Origin: Epiperipatus broadwayi
Lineage: Eukaryota > Onychophora > Udeonychophora > Euonychophora > Peripatidae
Length of the DNA: 64,000 nucleotides
Assembly (NCBI GenBank): GCA_028023455.1
Contig: JAQFVV010012420.1
Coordinates: 2,730,001-2,794,000, forward strand
Direction: 5' to 3'
Shown: one piece after another, positions 35,167-46,665 of the stretch
How the letters are laid out: every line of letters begins with the position of its first letter
Position numbering within the stretch: the stretch's first letter is position 1
Notes under the pieces: model-generated
Told to the model about the DNA's origin: nothing
The model's database searches: none
Seen by the model: only the letters and a program-made list of their open reading frames with translations
Made by a program: the position numbers and the translations under genes

Positions 35167-36789
35167 ATTTTTATCAACCTATCTAAATAAATATAATTAT
35201 AATTTGCTTATGTTTCAACTTATTATTTCATTGTAGACTGATTATAATGCATATAACAGAATATTATAAAAAACAAGTATTTATTTATATTCTTTTGTCT
35301 TATTACAACTTGACAAATTATACCGCTATTTCTTAAAATGTAATGTAATATTCTAACAGATTTAAATATTATTAATCTGAAATTATTAGTTATTTCTTTG
35401 GATTTGTGAATTATTTATACTGTAAAACTCAAAATCTGCTAAAATAGAAAAAAATTGATCAGTTTTACGCATTTAGGCATATTAATATGTGTCTTTATAT
35501 ATATTTGTTTATATATGTGTGTACAAATTAATTTATTTACTGTAAAAGATTAAAGATCATCTTTAAAAAAATTTTAAAATTATTTAAGTTTTGAATAATA
35601 AGAATTTGAATTAATAATATAAAACAATAATAAATAAATTATGATCCATGACTATATTGTTAATATTTTTTGAATTAGTCTTCTTGAATAAATTATATTT
35701 ATTATAAATAACTGTTTGATTACATTTGAATGATAATTGTAATATGACTGGAGTCCACTGATGTGAATAAAGTATAAAAGTTGTATTTATATTTTTGTTT
35801 TCATTTTTCTGTTAATAAATTAACCCCCCCCCCCCCAAAAGAAAAAAAATAAATTGTAAATAGTGTAATTTTTTCACAACAATTTCTTTATTAAAAATAA
35901 CAGTAATAAAAAATAAAAAGTAATTATTAAATGTTTTCTAGCAGACATTTTTTTTCCCTAAATATTTCTTAGAGTCCCCCCAAAACTGTAGATTTATCAA
36001 AAATATGATCTGCCATCTTGGTTTACTTGAAAACTCACACGTACCATCAAAACAATTGTAACTTCTTTTCAAGAACATTTTCAAAATTACAAAAATAACT
36101 ATTAATGACTGGAAGGTTGCTATTCTTCCACATGCACCTTACTATTACTTTCAGACAGCCAATAGCTGTTAAAACAGCGGTCTGAGGAGCGATCAGGCCT
36201 AGACACATGACAGAGATTTTTTGACAAGAAAAGAATGATACCACTCTCTTTTACTTAACTTTTATATATATAAACCAGTCTTAAACATCTTGGCTTGAAA
36301 GCATGAATATATAAACATATTACATTTATTACTCACAGAGTTATTAATTTATGATATTACAGCGCGAAATCTTAGATTTACTACACCGCAATTTTCTAGA
36401 TGTTAATATAAGTTATCAACAATGTTATCTCATATATTTTTCAACAAGTTGGAGTTCCACAAAATATTTTATTTAAATTCTAATAATCAATTTGACATAT
36501 TTAAGTGAATATACTGTAAATAATTATTTAGAACATATAAATTTTTGAATAACTAAATAATTTTATGAAATCAGATAATATTTATAATGTCACACAATTT
36601 AATTCATGATTTTAATTTCAATTATTACTGGATCTAATATTAGCTGATATCACACAATCACCATTTCTTATGCTTATACAATGTGTTTGCAAGGACACCG
36701 AAATATAGATACTGAAGTAAGTTTAGATCTGTATAATGAAACAAAAAAATTAGCTTGGACAGAAAACATTAATGTATTTTCAGTTTGGG
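35167..36789. other. AT-rich sequence with poly-C tract and an unassigned patch
   Basis: A run of 14 C lies at about 35823-35836. The 35960-36250 segment has more balanced base content and a 65-codon minus-strand frame without any domain I know. A 36-base R3-tail relic is at 36655-36690 (complement of GCATAAGAAATGGTGATTG). No gene recognised. Confidence 0.45.
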
Positions 36790-37900
36790 CTCATATCTTT
36801 ATAGTTAACTGATCTGTTTGGGTCTTTTTGATACCATTGATCAAAGCCAGGGCCTCTCTATCTATTTGAGCATAGTTTTTCTCAGCTCTAGAGAGGCACT
36901 TTGATGCAAAAGCAATAGGGCTGTGTGTTTCATCATTATTCCTATGGAACAACACTGCCCTGTTCCTACAGGTGATACATCACAAGTCAGTACTAGCACC
37001 CTTTCTGGGTTGATGTGTGCCAATACTGTAGTATCTGATATTAAGATATTTTCAGCATCTTAAATGCTTTGTCGTGCTTACTGTACCACTTCCATGCTGC
37101 TTTTTTGTCTGGTAGCCTGTATAGCAGTTCATCAGCCTCTGTTTTATGTATAAGAAGCCTTCATAATAGTTTAGTAGTCCTAAAAAGGATTGCTTTCTTT
37201 ATTGCCATCACCTTCTTTTGTGTTGGGTAAATGCCACTAGCATTTATTTTATACCCTTGAAACTCAAGCTCCCTGGCTTCAAATATGTACTTTCTCAAGT
37301 TTATTTTAATGCCAGAGGCTTTGAATTTATCTAGGAGTTCTTTGGTGGCACTCCATAGTTATTCAGGAGTTTGGGCCACTAGTAAGACATCATCAAAGTA
37401 TGGTAGTGCACCCAGTATTCCAGCAGTCAGTTGATGCATGACTCCCTGGAATATTGCCAGGTGACTGAAATACTAAAAGGTAGTCATTTCATTTTGAATA
37501 ACCCCTTGTGGGTTATTATTGATAATACTCTTGCAGCTTGGTCATCTATAGGTAAGTTGCAAGTATGCATGTTTTAGGTCAATTTTGGAAAAAATCCTAC
37601 CACCTGACAATGCAGCTAGGATTTGCTTGACCGATAGTGGTGGATAATTATCTGGATCAAGTGCTTTGTTGATTGTACAACAATAACCTTCACTTATCTA
37701 TATACTGCCATTCTCTTTGATAAATTGGTACTATAGAGGTCGCCCATTCAGAATATAAAATGGGCTCAATTATACCAGCTGCCTGCCACTTCTTGAGCTC
37801 TGTCTCTACTTTGGTACACAAAGCAGTGGAAGTGATCTGCACCTACAACTGATAGGTTTTACCTCTCCATTTAGTGGTAAATGGATTGGTTTCCCCAAGT
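36790..37900 (-). pseudogene. Reverse transcriptase and RNase H of the second Gypsy element
   Basis: RT: around 37545-37580 the complement reads DLKHAYLQL, the catalytic-Asp motif. Near 37395-37420 it reads LPYFDDVLLVA, the Y-x-D-D box with Phe. Then INLRKYIFEARELEFQGYKI (about 37240-37310). RNase H: HSPIAFASKCLSRAEKNYAQ and DREALALI at 36810-36930. The domain ends where the element is truncated, before the TDHKPL motif. Scattered stops make it non-functional. Confidence 0.8.
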
Positions 37901-37959
37901 ATAGACTTATCTTTTTGTTAAAGGCTGCCAAGAAGTCAATTTTATCTTTGATAATGTTG

Positions 37960-38299
37960 TCATCTGGTTCACTTTTGTCACTTTGAATCTGAAGTGACTG
38001 AACCAGTCATGGCCTATTAAATAACTATGGTTACCCAATGCCACTACCAGTGGTAGGTACAGTTATGTTAGGCATAGTAATTTTTCCTGTTGTTTGACCC
38101 AACAGTTTGATTTTATTCCCTTAATAGTTTGATATTGACCTACTGCAAGGGTGCAGTTTATATTTATTCTTTTTATTAATGATTGTCCAGGTCTTTCTTG
38201 AAACTATAGACATTGCTGACCCTGTGTCAAGTTCCATCTTGACTAGTGTATCATTAATTATGACAGTGGGTATAAACCCAGACTTGTCATCTCTGGTAT
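37960..38299 (-). pseudogene. Protease of the second Gypsy element
   Basis: The minus strand reads VKMELDTGSAMSIVSRKTW, with an intact D-T-G catalytic triad near 38215-38240. An in-frame stop follows near 38120 within the domain. It lies between Gag and RT as expected. Confidence 0.75.
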
Positions 38300-39111
38300 G
38301 GTTTATACAGGCTACTTGCTTATGTTTCTTATCAGTGCTTTTATTGCTTTTAGGAAAAGGTGTTTCTATTTTTGACTCAGCTGTTGTTCAATTTCAGTCA
38401 TGCTGCCTTTATATGTCCTCCAACTCGATTGCAAAACATGCATATGGCCTTGTGGTATGGACATTCTCTTATGCATGTGCTCATTGCATCTATAACAAAG
38501 CTGTGGGCTATTTGATGCTAAGTTCTCTGAGGTGACTGTGTATTTGGATGACCCAGTGTTATGCTCAACTATTTTCACTTCTTACTTTATCAGTCTTTTT
38601 AATGGGGTAGCTTGACTAGCTATTGTCTCTGCTAGGCTGCCTGAGCTACCGCTGTCTCAAATCTAGATCCAGAATCATTAACATTTTCAGCCTCAAATTG
38701 TGATCATTTATGCACAAATAAAATGATTACGAAGTGCTTCATTCATGAAGTCTTTGAAATCGCACTTCAAGGCTAATATACGGATTCGTGTTGCAAATTC
38801 TCTAGATGTTTCACCCTGTTCTTGTATGCTGACATTAAAATGGTATCTCTGCATTATTGTCAAGGGTTTAGAAAAAAAATACTCTGTGAGAATTATCAAA
38901 ATCCAGCTTGGCTGAATTTACAGCCATAGATTGAGACTTGAGTATATCGTACATTTGCGGACATATTATGGTCATTAGTGTGGCTAGCTTTACCTCATGC
39001 TTTTTTTATCTGATTAGCCTGTAGATAAAAAATCAAATGCTCTTTATAATTTGGCCAGCTCTCAGGTTGAGCCAGATCAAAAGAGTCTGTAGAACCGATT
39101 GCTTTAGCCAT
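38300..39111 (-). pseudogene. Gag of the second Gypsy element
   Basis: It starts with MAKAIGSTDSFDLAQPESW, an N-terminus of the common metazoan Gypsy Gag type. The middle (38708-38899) has RYHFNVSIQEQGETSREFA followed by IRILALKCDF and LRNHFICA, the retrotransposon-Gag core. The segment 38366-38578 has a CYRCN knuckle start and a second damaged CxxC-like box. Frameshifts near 38900 and stops near 38620 break it. In the family Gag packages the element RNA. Confidence 0.8.
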
Positions 39112-39439
39112 CTTTTTTTATTTATGTGAGTAACTACTCGTAATTATTTTGGTTTTACACTTATGTTATTGTATGTAACTCAATGAAGCTTTTAAAACAC
39201 TAGAGTGAGCTTTTGTCACTGTCTTGCGAGTAAAGCTCTTGTGATTGGTTGAAACTTCAAATTGACACACCATTATGCTTACGGTGAATTTTATTCAACA
39301 GTTTTACATAGTTGTTTTTTTTTTTAAAAAATCACTGTAATGAAATTTCGGGAACATAAATTTTTTCAAAAAGAAAAATAATAAAACAAATATGCAAAGT
39401 ACACACTCGCATATTTATTTCATATGTTTAGATCTGTTG
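39112..39439. other. Possible 5' leader of the second Gypsy element
   Basis: AT-rich, no frame. It would hold the leader and 5' LTR, but no second LTR copy exists in the window for comparison. Confidence 0.3.
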
Positions 39440-39920
39440 AAACTGGCGTATTTTATAATATAATTTTTCCAGCCATGAGGGAAAAATTTCTCTGCGACTT
39501 TGAGTTTCCAGCTAAATGATTAGCCTGCATCATGAACTCTGGTAAGGTTCATCCAGCTACGTATTTAGCTTGCCTCGACTTCACTCTAATTCAGACATAG
39601 CAGTTTCCAGTCCATGGGTGGACTTGCCTCATTGAGTGGATGTTGCGATAATGACTAGATAAATACCTTTGCTGATGGCAGAAGGTTTAATGGAGAGCAC
39701 GTTCTATCATTCAGGTTAACAGAAGTAATTTCTCTCTGTCTTATTTCCAAAAGGCTGACTATTTAATGGCAGATCCCCTACCCTACTGGGGATATGCGGC
39801 TTTGGTATGCAAACCCCAGTGAAGGTTTTAATCCCTTTGGATTCCAACTGGGCGCTAGGCAATCAGGTAAGAAATCTGGAATAGTCCACTTCTAAAGGCA
39901 AGGTCAGATATGACCTTAAC
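39440..39920. other. GC-richer unassigned block next to an R3 arm
   Basis: This half-kilobase is clearly less AT-rich than its surroundings (for example CCCTACTGGGGATATGCGGC). It has no long frame and no match elsewhere in the window. It abuts an R3 arm without a visible gap, so it may be the internal part of the element that owns R3. Confidence 0.4.
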
Positions 39921-40110
39921 TAAAAAGATAAAATGTAACTGATGGAGAGATGGATTAGATCCAAAGATGTAGATGTGCACTCTCAGATTCAATATTCTTC
40001 ACTGATGAAAACTAGTCTGGGGATATTAGATTTGGGGATTTTGATAAACTACTCTTCTGGCATCCATTGATTACTATGGTTTGCATAAGGTAGCAATATT
40101 AGATGGAGAA
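39921..40110 (+). repeat. R3 repeat, single right arm with shortened hammerhead
   Basis: An R3 arm from TAACTAAAAAGATAAAATG to GATGGAGAAAGTTGC. The ribozyme core (39996-40023) keeps stem I UCUUCA/UGGGGA and CUGAUGA at 40002-40008, but runs straight into AAACUAGUC. Stem II and most of the GAAA box are deleted, so it cannot fold as a hammerhead. Confidence 0.7.
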
Positions 40111-41997
40111 AGTTGCTACTATATAATTATTTATATTATATGAGACCAATAGAGTCAAATTCTGTTAGATATTAGCCAGTGAGTGAAGTTAAAGAAATTA
40201 GATATATGTATATATCAAATGAAATAATTAATGAATTAACAAAAACAACTTTTGATGAATGATAATTAGCAATAAAATGCATAAATAAACTTAAAAGAGA
40301 TAATATTTATAGTTCAAATGATAAAAATCTGGTTTTAACTTTAGATATAGACTTTAAATTTTATTAAGAGATTAAATATATTTATTTTAGAAGTTGGCAT
40401 CAGAGTTAAAAATACGATTTCTGCAAAAAAAAGTAAATACATAATAGTAGTGTTTAATGTTGGGGAGAAGTGATGATTTGATGAAATTGGAAGTCCTTAA
40501 TGGTTGAAACACAAATTGAAAGCTCTTTACTATATATTTTTTTGATATTCACAATAGTTGTAAACATTTAAAAAAAATAAAAATAGTAATTTGTAATTAT
40601 TGGTGTATATATTGAGCTCCAAGTCTAAGCCCTCTGGAATGTAGATTGACAAAATCTTGGATGAATTTTAAAAAAATTGCTTATTTGTTTGTACGGAAAG
40701 AAATAACTATACTAAAAGATTATGCTATATGACCATATAAAATAAAGCATATTATTTTTAATAGCTTACAATTTGTAAAATATGAATTTAAAGTGCTTTT
40801 ATTCAATATTTATGTCATTTATCGATTGGATGTGTTAGCGGTGGCTTTGGCTGGTCTTTAGATTTCAAAATGCCCATGAGCGCAAACTAAATCAGCACCA
40901 ACTAAGGTGCTACCCGGAGAATAATTTGACTTTCTACACACTTCCATAATTTATTAGATAGTTGTTTAAACATTTGTAAAGATTACAACTTTAATCATTT
41001 ATATTAATAACACACACATATATATTCTTTCATTGTTTTTATTTAAATAACATTGTTTATTTTCGGTTCTAAATTTACGTTATAAAAAACATGGAATTAA
41101 AACCCTTCTATTTTTAATCCCAGGATGTGTGAAATATTAAATTCCATTATGACAGCTAAATTTGAGATTCATTAGCTTTATAATGATACAGAATTATCTT
41201 AATGAAGTTTTGATCATTAATTATTTACCGGCATATCGTATAATTTCTAATGTTTGTTTTCTGTTCAAGTGAACCAATATTAACCCACAAAGCAGATTTA
41301 TTTAATTATCTTCTTCCCTAATGAATTAAAAACTAAGTGGAAAATATCTGACTAAGAATTCTAATTTAAGAAGCCAGACTTATACTTTAAGTCAAGTTAA
41401 ATTAATTATAACATGCCAACAAATGCTTAAAAAATGGTTGACAATACCGAATAAAAATATACCACATGGTTGGATAGTTTTCAAAGTAAGACAAACTTCT
41501 TAAAATATATAGTATCAAAAATGTAAATGCAGGATATATGTATAATCAGTTTAAATATAGAAAAACCATTATACAGAAATAATATATATAAAGAGAGAGA
41601 AGGAAATAAATGAATGTATTAATAGATAGACAAGACAGAAAAGCAAATGTGTAAATAAATCAATACATTAAGATAAATAAATCATTTATTTAAATAGATA
41701 GATATAAAATATGCAAATAGAAAATTTGACTTAAAAAGTAGCAGTTCATCCTCGTGGTCTGAAATTTAAATTTAAAGTGAAACTAAGAAATTTTTGTAGC
41801 TGTTCAAAGATTTTCAAAAACAATTTAGGATTTTTTCGGATAACTAGCCGATAACTAATCTAACTAACCATTCAATATTGGTTAATAAATAAATATTTAT
41901 TTGTATTTGGAAATTAAAAATATTCTCTAAATGAATGATATTCTGTTCACGATTTTAATATAATGCTATTGTAACCATATACAATAATAAATATAAT
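40111..41997. other. AT-rich intergenic sequence
   Basis: No gene recognised. A short GC-richer patch at 40840-40920 (GGTGGCTTTGGCTGG...) is unassigned. Confidence 0.45.
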
Positions 41998-42091
41998 TAC
42001 AGGGGATTCGAACCCAGATTTTCAAACTCTCTTCAGTTATCCAATCCATCTCACACAATCAATAGACATGATCACACACATGTGAAAAAGA

Positions 42092-42151
42092 TAAATGATC
42101 TCCAATGTATATATTTTATGCTGAATCAGCATTCATCAGTTGGTCCAGATC
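42092..42151 (-). ncRNA. Hammerhead-like motif, R2 left arm
   Basis: Minus strand: GAUCUGGACCAA, CUGAUGA (42139-42133), stem II AUGCUG-AUU-CAGCAU (6 bp, perfect), then AAAAUAUAUACAUUGGAGAUC. Stem I pairs CCAA with UUGG and outer GAUC with GAUC. The GAAA box is AAAA here, so G12 is lost. Stem III is an AU-rich near-palindrome with no loop, which would suit two-molecule pairing. Confidence 0.55.
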
Positions 42152-42385
42152 ATCATCTCCCACACACATATATAATCAGTGCTCAGTTTATATTAAGATA
42201 GCAAATCTTCAAACTTCAATGGATAGGCTTCAATCTATTCTAGCGTCTAGCTCTTCATAAAGTCCTCCATACCATTAAAAATCTGAAGAGTTGCATGGTG
42301 GAGTATATGAAGACTGTCCATTGAAGTTTGAAGATTAATATAAACCAAACCCTGATTATATATATGGGGGCAGGGGGGAGATGAT

Positions 42386-42440
42386 GATCTAGACTAGCTG
42401 ATGAATGCTGGTTCAACATGAAATATGTATATTGGAGATC
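42386..42440 (+). ncRNA. Hammerhead-like motif, R2 right arm
   Basis: Plus strand: CUGAUGA (42398-42404), stem II AUGCUG-GUU-CAACAU (one mismatch), intact GAAA (42420-42423), UAUGUAUA, then UUGGAGAUC. Stem I is weakened because the upstream strand reads GACUAG where the family has GACCAA. Confidence 0.55.
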
Positions 42441-42545
42441 ATTTATCTTCTTCATATGTGTGTGATAATGTATGACAGTTGTGTGATATGGATTGGATAG
42501 CTGAAGAGATTTTGAAATCTGATGTCGAATTCCCTATAATTACAC

Positions 42546-43296
42546 CTAAACTCCAGTAATATAAAGTATAACTGTATTTAAATAATAAATATAATATTTT
42601 TCCAAAATTAGATCTGTCATTTCTGATTTGAACATTAGAATTCACTCTAGATTGGTTACTTCTCTATGCATACAATTATGTTCTGGATAGGTAGAAATTA
42701 TATTCTATTCCATTTTTAATAAAGCTTATCATGAGTGGGTGTCTCTCTCTCTATATATATATATTTATGTATTGTGTGTAATAAGTTTTATTTTACTTAC
42801 TATTTAATTTATAAAATTCATAATTATTAATACATTGTCTTTTTAAAAAATAATAAGTACACAATACATAAATTCTAATATAGCCTGAATTCAATTCAAT
42901 TTTATATAATCTTAACCATACATATAATATAACTAACTGATTATGTAATTTATATATTATCATACTATAACTTTTAATATTACTAAGAATGAGAACATTT
43001 GATCTTTTTTATTAGTTCAGTACAAAAAGAAGTCTTTAAATTCATTTATATATAATAGCAAATTTGAATTGTAAACTATAATAATACTAACCTCCTTCAT
43101 TAAGCATATTTTATTTGTGTTATTAAAACTTATCAATTTCATAAAGTAAATAAATGCAATACAATAATATTGATGAGGAAAATTCTAATAAAAAACAACA
43201 AAAAGCTTGAAAATATGTCTGGAATTGCAACAATTATTCGTTCTTCCACAAGTTGTTAAAAGTGATCAAAAACCAGTTTTTAATTTGCATGGAATG
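42546..43296. other. AT-rich intergenic sequence
   Basis: No gene recognised; a short TC/TA microsatellite lies near 42742-42766. Confidence 0.5.
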
Positions 43297-44827
43297 ACGT
43301 AATGCAGCGTTTCCCAACCTGTGGTACGCATACCACTGGTGGTACGCGAGTTGCTGGTTGGTGGTACACGAAAAATAATCAATAATGGCGGACATAAAAA
43401 ATAAAAAAAATTAAATCATAAAAATATCATAGAAACGTTTTTTCCTATAATTCATAAAAATTATTTTAATGAATAATATTATACAGTAAAGTTGTTAATA
43501 TGTACAGTCGATGATCGAAAATCCAGCAATTGATATCGTTTTTTTTTTTTTTTTTTGGAGTGCACTTTTAAATTTAGCCGTTAGCCACGAGTAACTTGAG
43601 ATGTCGCCGCCACTGTTGTGATAGTGCTGCACTCTCATTCACTTCACCGCATGGCTTACAAGTGACAGGTTATTGTTTGTGATTGTATCGTCTTTGTTTA
43701 TTAAAATTCATTGATCCCTATATAACCTGCTTATTCGAACTTAGACAAGAAGCACAGGTTTTTTTTTTTTAAGACAATCCTTTTGATCTCTCTTCGAAAT
43801 TGTATGATTTTGATTGGCTTCAGGTGCTTGCATATTTATCTGATATTTTTTGCAAATAAATGAACTTAAATTTGACACTTCAGAATAACTCGATAACGAT
43901 CTTTAATGTTAATGATAAAATTGAAAGTATGATTAAGAAATTAGATTTTTGGAAACAGTGTATTGAAAACAATCAACCGGAAAAATTCGAAACTCTACAT
44001 ATTTTTTTGTTTGAAAATAAGGTTAGTCTGTCTCAAGATATACAGAAAATATAATAGCACATTTAACAGGATTAAAATTGTCTTTCATGGAATATTTTCC
44101 AAAACCCGAAAACACAAATGATAAGTGGATTTCAAACCCCTTCTATGAAGAAAATTTAGAAAAAGCTACATCATTATCAATAAAAGAGAAAGAAAATTTA
44201 ATAGAATTATCGACACAATCTAATTAATTTTGGTTAAACATTAAAGAATATGAACAGTTCTCTGAGAAAGCTCTTAAATTATTATTACCATTTACTAGTA
44301 TGGAATTAGTAGAAAGAGCTTCTTCTTCATATATATTTTTTTTAAAAAAGTATTGAAACAGATTGAATGCAGCTGTAGACTTAAGTGTAATCTTGCATCT
44401 TCTGAACCAAATTTCAAAAAATTATGTTCTTCGAAACAAGCACAAGGATCTCATTAAATTTATTTTATAAAAACATTTGATTATGATAAAAAAATATATT
44501 AATTGGGTTTTTATAATTTTGTGTTTTTATTAAAACCATTTATTAGTAAATGAAATATGACAAAATAGTAGATAAATATGATACTTTGAACAAACACATA
44601 CATATATGTTACAGTGAGTTTATAATCCAGCATGATGTATGTAATTTGTCTCATTATGTGATGTGAATACATGGTCACCCTATAATATGTATAATGCAAA
44701 TAAAATAACACACTCCCAATAACAAATTTTACAAAATACAATCATTTTTACGAAGTGGTACAATTTAGCATGATATACTACCAAGTGGTATGTGAGCCAA
44801 AAAAGGTTGGGAAACGCTGACGTAATG
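43297..44827 (+). mobile_element. hAT transposon, internally deleted, perfect 8-bp TSD
   Basis: The element (43305-44819) begins CAGCGTTTCCCAACC and ends with its complement GGTTGGGAAACGCTG, both hAT-type termini. It is flanked by identical 8-bp duplications ACGTAATG (43297-43304 and 44820-44827). Subterminal GTGGTACG/GTGGTATG motifs repeat at both ends. It holds the C-terminal part of a transposase but no BED zinc finger or N-terminal catalytic region, so it is a deletion derivative. Confidence 0.9.
43845..44460 (+). pseudogene. hAT transposase C-terminal part, broken
   Basis: A 64-codon frame (43860-44054) reads MNLNLTLQNNSITIFNVNDK and FWKQCIENN, the 'L..LQG....I....DK..AF..KL..W' segment of ZBED5/SCAND3-like hAT transposases. 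After a stop, downstream frames carry YFPKPENTNDKWISNPF, LIELSTQSN, KALKLLLPFTSMELVERASS (hAT dimerisation region) and EPNFKKLCSSKQAQGSH at the C-terminus (to 44455). The catalytic N-terminal half is missing and at least two stops interrupt the rest. The match to that hAT group is from memory of family motifs. Confidence 0.8.
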
Positions 44828-45104
44828 GAATAATATTGAATTGTCAATAGAGTATGAAGATTTGAATGTCTAACAACTCCAGTTCATCCATAAGCAAAGT
44901 TTGTTTTTGGAATGAATGCATAGTGAAAAAGAATGTTCTGAATTTCTGAACTAATGGATGCTTGTGGTATGGTGGACTTGATAAAGAATTTACAAATAAA
45001 ATAAAAAAAACAATAAATAACTTCTTTATATATATATGTGTGGGTATATATGTACACATATACACACACTAATGGCCATGTTTATAAAAAAAATTAAATT
45101 GATT
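44828..45104. other. Intergenic sequence, nothing recognised
   Basis: Contains TA- and CA-rich microsatellite tracts near 45028-45068. Confidence 0.4.
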
Positions 45105-45477
45105 ATAATCGTAATAATAATAATTCAATTCAATTAATTTATTAATATTTCAACAGTTAATAAAACCATTTAAAGAAATACATTACAACTTAAACATTTG
45201 ATAAAGTAATTGTTGTTTCCTCAACAAATGTCTTTAGATCTACTAAAAATATATCAATATCATTAAAAAATATATTATAAAAATTTAGTAGTCTGTATAA
45301 TGTTGCCAAATATAGTTTCACATTTATATTTATCGATACTAAATAAATTCTTATTCCTTATATATATTGATAAAAAATCAAGTCATATGACCTAATTTTA
45401 ATAAAGCTCCTATTTACAAACGTTATATATAGAGTAAGTTAAAAACAAACTCTTATGAAGCTTCAAAAATACCCTCA

Positions 45478-45519
45478 ACCTCAGACCGCGGTTTCTGCCT
45501 CTAGCGTCATCAGTGAGGT
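45478..45519 (-). ncRNA. Type I hammerhead ribozyme motif (R4 left arm)
   Basis: Exact mirror of 45760-45801: ACCUCA, CUGAUGA (45513-45507), short stem II, GAAA, stem III ACC/GGU, cleavage-site C at 45484, UGAGGU. All catalytic-core bases are intact. Confidence 0.8.
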
Positions 45520-45759
45520 GCTAGGAAATAAAAATACTAGAACTAGTCCAGCATTTTATCAATGCCTAACTATTGAGAAGAAAATCTGAAACTTTCAGAC
45601 ATTTAAATGTCCAAAAATCCAGCTATCTAACTCAAATAGCCGTTTGAGTTAGATAGCTGGATTTTTGGATATTTAAATGTCTGAAAGTTTCAGATTTTCT
45701 TCTCAATAGTTAGGCATTGATAAAATGCTGGACTAGTTCTAGTATTTTTATTCCCTAGC

Positions 45760-45801
45760 ACCTCACTGATGACGCTAGAGGCAGAAACCGCGGTCTGAGG
45801 T
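45760..45801 (+). ncRNA. Type I hammerhead ribozyme motif (R4 right arm)
   Basis: Stem I strand ACCUCA (45760-45765), CUGAUGA (45766-45772), weak stem II (C-GC-UAGAG-GC-A), GAA (45784-45786), stem III ACC-GC-GGU (45787-45794), cleavage-site C at 45795, and UGAGGU (45796-45801) pairing perfectly with ACCUCA. ACCGCGGU is also a palindrome, so stem III could form between two molecules. Only stem II (two G-C pairs) is weak. Confidence 0.8.
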
Positions 45802-46665
45802 TGAGGGTATTTTTGAAGCTTCATAAGAGTCCTTATATATATATATATGAGGAACTCTTATTAATATTTTTGAAATACAATTACGTAAAAAAAAATTTCC
45901 ATGAATGATTAAATAAAAAAATTTCATATCACGAATCACTCTTCTATGAAACAAATTTATACAAATATTTTTGCATTAATTATGTTAGTGAATTTACTAT
46001 ACATTGACTGTAATTTATCTATATGAGATAACTTATCCTAGTTCCATATTATTGAACCACATTCCATTATAGAAAGTACAAGTATTTTAAACAAATGTAT
46101 TTTAACAAAAATATTAAAGTAACGTCCATTATTTTATTGGTTTTACATAAAATATTATCTACATGAATCATAAAAGATCTATTTTGATTAAACCATATTC
46201 CAAGATCTTTATAATATTTTTTATATTCAATAGTTTCATTATTTATATGAGTCTGCATAGTATTGATCTTTTCTTGTATATGTAACAGCACAACCTTTCT
46301 ATATATTTATGTGCATGTTATTCTTTAAAACATCATTCCTAAAAGCTATCTCTATAAGATCGAAGCTGTAAATGATCCTTATAACAAGTAATTAATTTAA
46401 ATATTTTACAATCATCAGCATATGATAATAGACTATCCTTCACTATATATTTAACCAAATCATTTATATATATTGCAAATAATAAGTTCCAATACTCTAC
46501 CTTGTGGAATTCCTAATTCATTAATATAAGTATGTGAAACATTTTTATTATATTTAATAAGAGGTCTATTTTGCAAAAATAACATAAACTAATTTAACAA
46601 ATTCAATGAGAATCCCATATCAGACATTTTATTTAAAAGATTAGAATGAATAACTGTATCATTAT

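Larger units (their letters stand above)
36790..39111 (-). mobile_element. Second Gypsy element, truncated after RNase H
   Basis: Minus-strand Gypsy fragment, unlike the one at 592-9863 in sequence. Order from right: Gag start (ATG at 39109-39111), Gag core, zinc knuckle, protease, RT, RNase H. It ends abruptly near 36790 with no integrase or 3' LTR. I did not find a 5' LTR to the right. Stops occur throughout. Confidence 0.8.
41998..42545. repeat. R2 foldback element with hammerhead-like cores in both arms
   Basis: Two inverted arms of about 230 bases around a centre at 42225-42310. The outer ends carry GGGTTCGAATCCCC (minus strand, 42001) and its decayed partner GTCGAATTCCC (42522), which look like tRNA B boxes. 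Inner landmarks are TTGGTCCAGATCATCATCTC and CTGATGA-TGCTGGTTCA. No coding frame. Other copies: 12355-12560 and 58015-58570. Confidence 0.8.
45449..45830. repeat. R4 foldback: near-perfect 188-bp inverted arms, each with a hammerhead
   Basis: Arms 45449-45636 and 45643-45830 are inverted copies with only about two visible substitutions, around a 6-base centre (TAGCCG). Ends read ACTCTTATGAAGCTTC. Both arms hold a complete hammerhead motif. A diverged half-copy lies at 61120-61320. The high arm identity means the inversion is young or is kept alike by gene conversion. No TSD was recognised. Confidence 0.9.
45105..46665 (-). mobile_element. CR1/L2-like LINE, 5'-truncated copy, split by R4
   Basis: A minus-strand LINE 3' part. 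The RT fragment 46067-46660 has IHSNLLNKMSDMGFSLNLLN, a broken 'G.PQG..L' motif (about 46505), a decayed YADD region (46410) and KDLGIWFNQNRSFMIHVDNI (46130-46190), the order in CR1/L2 RT. C-terminal coding sequence and an (AAT)n-like tail follow to about 45105. The R4 foldback is inserted at 45449-45830. Confidence 0.65.
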
